Assembly (NCBI GenBank): GCA_900471525.1
Contig: UCEZ01000027.1
Span: 125,197 to 189,196, forward strand
DNA from: Hyphomicrobiales bacterium
GTDB lineage: Bacteria > Pseudomonadota > Alphaproteobacteria > Rhizobiales > Rhizobiaceae
Direction: 5' to 3'
DNA: 64,000 nt
The translations under genes were made by a program, and so were the position numbers. Positions 62,170 through 64,000 of this stretch are shown in pieces (within the stretch, counting starts at the first letter, position 1; each line of letters begins with the position of its first letter). Under the pieces are notes generated by a model that saw only the letters and a list, made by a program, of their open reading frames with translations, ran no database searches and was not told the DNA's origin.

Positions 62170-63485
62170 GACGGGTTCAGATTGCCCTTGCTCTCTGGTT
62201 GTTCTCCATATCCGCAGCATTGGGCGCGGAGCCGTTCGCGCGGGCAACAGTCGATAATCAAGAGGCGATCGTTCCCGGCCAGCAGGTGCATGTCACGGTA
62301 GACGTCTTCGCGCCCGACTTCTTCACCTCGCCGCCGCAATTTCCCCTCTTCGATCTTCCAAACGCCATCGTCACACTGCCGGACGAGCGTGCTCAGAACC
62401 TCGTTGAAACCTTTGATGGCGTGCAATATTCCGGCATTCGCCGCGCCTACACGGTCGTCCCCGAAATGGCGGGAACCTTCACGCTGCCACCGGCCGTCAT
62501 CGATTTCGACTATTCCAACGACGGTAAGACCATGAAGGGAGCAGCGAGCCTGCCGCCGACAAGCTTTACTGTCGGGGACGCGCCCGGCGCCAGAGGCGAA
62601 ACCCTCCCGTTTGCTGCGCGTGGCGTTACGTTGACCCAGTCGTTCGATCGCGATCCGGCCAAATTGAAGATTGGCGAGGCGCTGGTACGCACGGTTACCG
62701 TGTTTGGAACGGACACACAGGCAATGATGATCCCGGCGCTTGATCTCGGACAGCCGCACGGACTGAAGGTCTATCCGAAACCACTGGTGATATCAGACGG
62801 CGTGAAGGACAATGGTGGGACCGTTGGCAGTTCACGCACGCAGACCATCACCTATATCGCGGAAGCGGTCGGCACGTTCGAGATACCGGAGGTTTCCTCT
62901 ACCTGGTTCGATCTCGATGCGCATGCGGCGAAAATAGCCTCTCTTCCGGCCACGGTGGTGACCGTTACGAAAGTTCCAGCTCCGGCGCAGGGAATTGCGC
63001 CTCAGCTTCAGACGGAAGACAGCGGTGTCAAATCTCCGGCCTTGTCGAAGGCGGCGATCACGCTTGCCACGGCAGCGCTTAGCCTGCTGGCGGGCATCGT
63101 TTGGCTTGCCCGCCGTTTGTTTCCGCCGATCAAGGCACGATTGTCGGCCTGGAACGCATTGCGCCGGAGTTCTGAAAAGACGCGCTTCAAGCAACTCGTC
63201 GCCTCCATTCGAAAAGACGACCCGGCAACTGTGTATCATCGGCTGGTGTCCTGGAGCCGGAGCGCGGGCTTCCGGTCGATTGGCGACTGGGTTTCGGCCA
63301 CCGAAGACGCGGATGTCGCACACCAAACCGGGACGCTCGAACGGCAACTCTTCGCAAACGAACCGGACCGCCCGGCGCTTGATCGCGAGGCGCTGTTGCG
63401 CGCGATCACCAAGGCGCGTCGTGCTCACATCGGGAGCGGCCGCTCCCGCCCCATATCCCGCCTGCCGGAGTTGAACCCGACCTGA
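62166..63485 (+). CDS. BatD/BatE-like oxygen-tolerance protein
   Basis: A 439-aa exported protein with signal peptide RRVQIALALWLFSISAALGA, then immunoglobulin-like beta domains of the BatD (oxygen-tolerance) family: ARATVDNQEAIVPGQQVHVT and FDLPNAIVTLPDERAQNLVE. One membrane helix (ITLATAALSLLAGIVWLARR) near residue 300 and a cytosolic C-terminal tail of about 130 residues follow. The start is a GTG overlapping the BatB stop (GTGA), with GGAGAG upstream. It closes the MoxR-Bat module. Confidence 0.9.
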   Translation: MRRVQIALALWLFSISAALGAEPFARATVDNQEAIVPGQQVHVTVDVFAPDFFTSPPQFPLFDLPNAIVTLPDERAQNLVETFDGVQYSGIRRAYTVVPEMAGTFTLPPAVIDFDYSNDGKTMKGAASLPPTSFTVGDAPGARGETLPFAARGVTLTQSFDRDPAKLKIGEALVRTVTVFGTDTQAMMIPALDLGQPHGLKVYPKPLVISDGVKDNGGTVGSSRTQTITYIAEAVGTFEIPEVSSTWFDLDAHAAKIASLPATVVTVTKVPAPAQGIAPQLQTEDSGVKSPALSKAAITLATAALSLLAGIVWLARRLFPPIKARLSAWNALRRSSEKTRFKQLVASIRKDDPATVYHRLVSWSRSAGFRSIGDWVSATEDADVAHQTGTLERQLFANEPDRPALDREALLRAITKARRAHIGSGRSRPISRLPELNPT

Positions 63486-63543
63486 GAGGATAATCCGAGG
63501 TTTGCCGGGATTTGCGGAGGTTGTATCATGTTATGCGGTTTTT

Positions 63544-63560
63544 GTTACAGTAACGTACTT
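63544..63560 (+). promoter_or_regulatory. shared operator/promoter motif, formylglycine-generating-enzyme copy
   Basis: GTTACAGTAACGTACTT, 53 bp before the ATG of the formylglycine-generating enzyme gene. The GTTAC-A-GTAAC part is a perfect palindrome. It matches 15 of 17 positions of the motif at 55357-55373. Confidence 0.65.
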
Positions 63561-63612
63561 CCGGGAGCGCACCGCAGCGGCGATGCTGCCGCATCGAAAT
63601 TCGGAGGCTGCC

Positions 63613-64000
63613 ATGGCATTGGCATTGGATAACGAACAGCACCGATCATTGGCTCCCGGCGACATGGTCTGGATACCGGGCCGCACCTTCACGATGGGTT
63701 CTGATCACCATTACCCCGAGGAAGCGCCTTCCCATCCCGTCACGGTCGATGGTTTCTGGATAGAGGCGACGCCAGTGACGAACCGGCAATTCACGGCATT
63801 CGTGAAGGCGACCGGCTATGTGACGTTTGCCGAAAAAGCGCCGGATCCGAAGGACTACCCCGGCGCGCGGCCGAACATGCTGAAGGCCGGCTCGCTCGTT
63901 TTCACCCCGCCAAAATCCGTGAACGGACCGGACATCAGCCAATGGTGGGCGTTCAAGTTCGGTGCGAACTGGCGCCGCCCCTACGGAGGCTTGAGTGACC
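63613..64000 (+). CDS. formylglycine-generating enzyme family protein, 3' end outside window
   Basis: The first 129 codons of an FGE/SUMF1-type enzyme, cut by the window edge. MVWIPGRTFTMGSDHHYPEE, EAPSHPVTVDGFWIEATPVT and NRQFTAFVKATGYVTFAEKA are the diagnostic N-terminal blocks; WWAFKFGANWRRPYGG is the start of the substrate-binding part. In aerobic bacteria this enzyme converts the sulfatase cysteine to formylglycine with O2 and copper. The catalytic cysteines lie beyond the window. GGAGG precedes ATG 63613. It comes 127 bp after the Bat module and shares an upstream motif with the sulfatase gene, so it is probably dedicated to that enzyme. Confidence 0.93.
   Translation, partial: MALALDNEQHRSLAPGDMVWIPGRTFTMGSDHHYPEEAPSHPVTVDGFWIEATPVTNRQFTAFVKATGYVTFAEKAPDPKDYPGARPNMLKAGSLVFTPPKSVNGPDISQWWAFKFGANWRRPYGGLSD

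Overview
The window is a GC-rich chromosomal stretch of an alphaproteobacterium, most likely a member of the Rhizobiaceae (Rhizobium/Agrobacterium/Neorhizobium type). The grounds are gene content (long vitamin B12-dependent ribonucleotide reductase, rhizobial xanthine phosphoribosyltransferase beside tRNA-Leu, PucR/LysR/TetR-controlled catabolic operons), codon use, and intergenic palindromic mosaic repeats of the kind common in rhizobia. There are no rRNA genes, CRISPR arrays, recognisable transposases or integrases. One tRNA gene is present.

Left part (1-17.4 kb), core genes with a few oddities: the 3' end of an unrecognised gene, a CinA-type MoaB/Mog-domain protein divergent from wrbA, several small proteins (including a 49-aa one on the minus strand), tRNA-Leu(TAA), gpt, an exported protein, and a 1200-aa serralysin-like metalloprotease with six exact-length 82-aa repeats. 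Next come nrdJ with two candidate NrdR boxes, an AT-rich DUF2971 gene that looks acquired, a cluster of composite palindromic repeats around a DUF559 nuclease-like gene, and an HtrA-like serine protease.

Middle part (about 18.1-38.2 kb), an apparent insertion. A VOC gene and aroQ, which look like former neighbours, are now separated by about 20 kb. Each junction carries a ~270-bp direct repeat (17862-18130 and 38218-38489): the left copy has an intact VOC gene plus the last 21 codons of aroQ, the right copy has intact aroQ plus the first part of the VOC gene. Between them lie accessory genes: an AraC-controlled SDR/VOC/saccharopine-dehydrogenase/NTF2 operon, a cytosolic-looking sulfite oxidase-like molybdoenzyme, an ArsR-SRPBCC pair, an extra ClpP, a deaminase, a frameshifted dinB, a pseudo-HtrA lacking the catalytic triad, an aldo-keto reductase, an SDR, RNase H, a PucR/MFS/M20 amidohydrolase module, and a truncated, frameshifted FtsH-like gene at the right edge.

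Right part (38.4-64 kb): a Gfo/Idh-aroQ operon divergent from a TetR gene; a nine-gene hydroxyquinol operon (two intradiol dioxygenases, maleylacetate reductase, FAD phenol hydroxylase, complete branched-chain-type ABC transporter) divergent from a LysR gene; the cbpA-cbpM chaperone pair; two L,D-transpeptidases; and finally an exported sulfatase, a MoxR/DUF58/DUF4381/BatA/BatB-TPR/BatD complex, and a formylglycine-generating enzyme cut by the window end. The sulfatase and the formylglycine-generating enzyme share a 17-bp promoter-region motif, GTTACWGTWACGTACTT, which suggests one regulator and one physiological unit. That sulfatase-Bat-FGE locus and the repeat-flanked insertion are the two most interesting things here.
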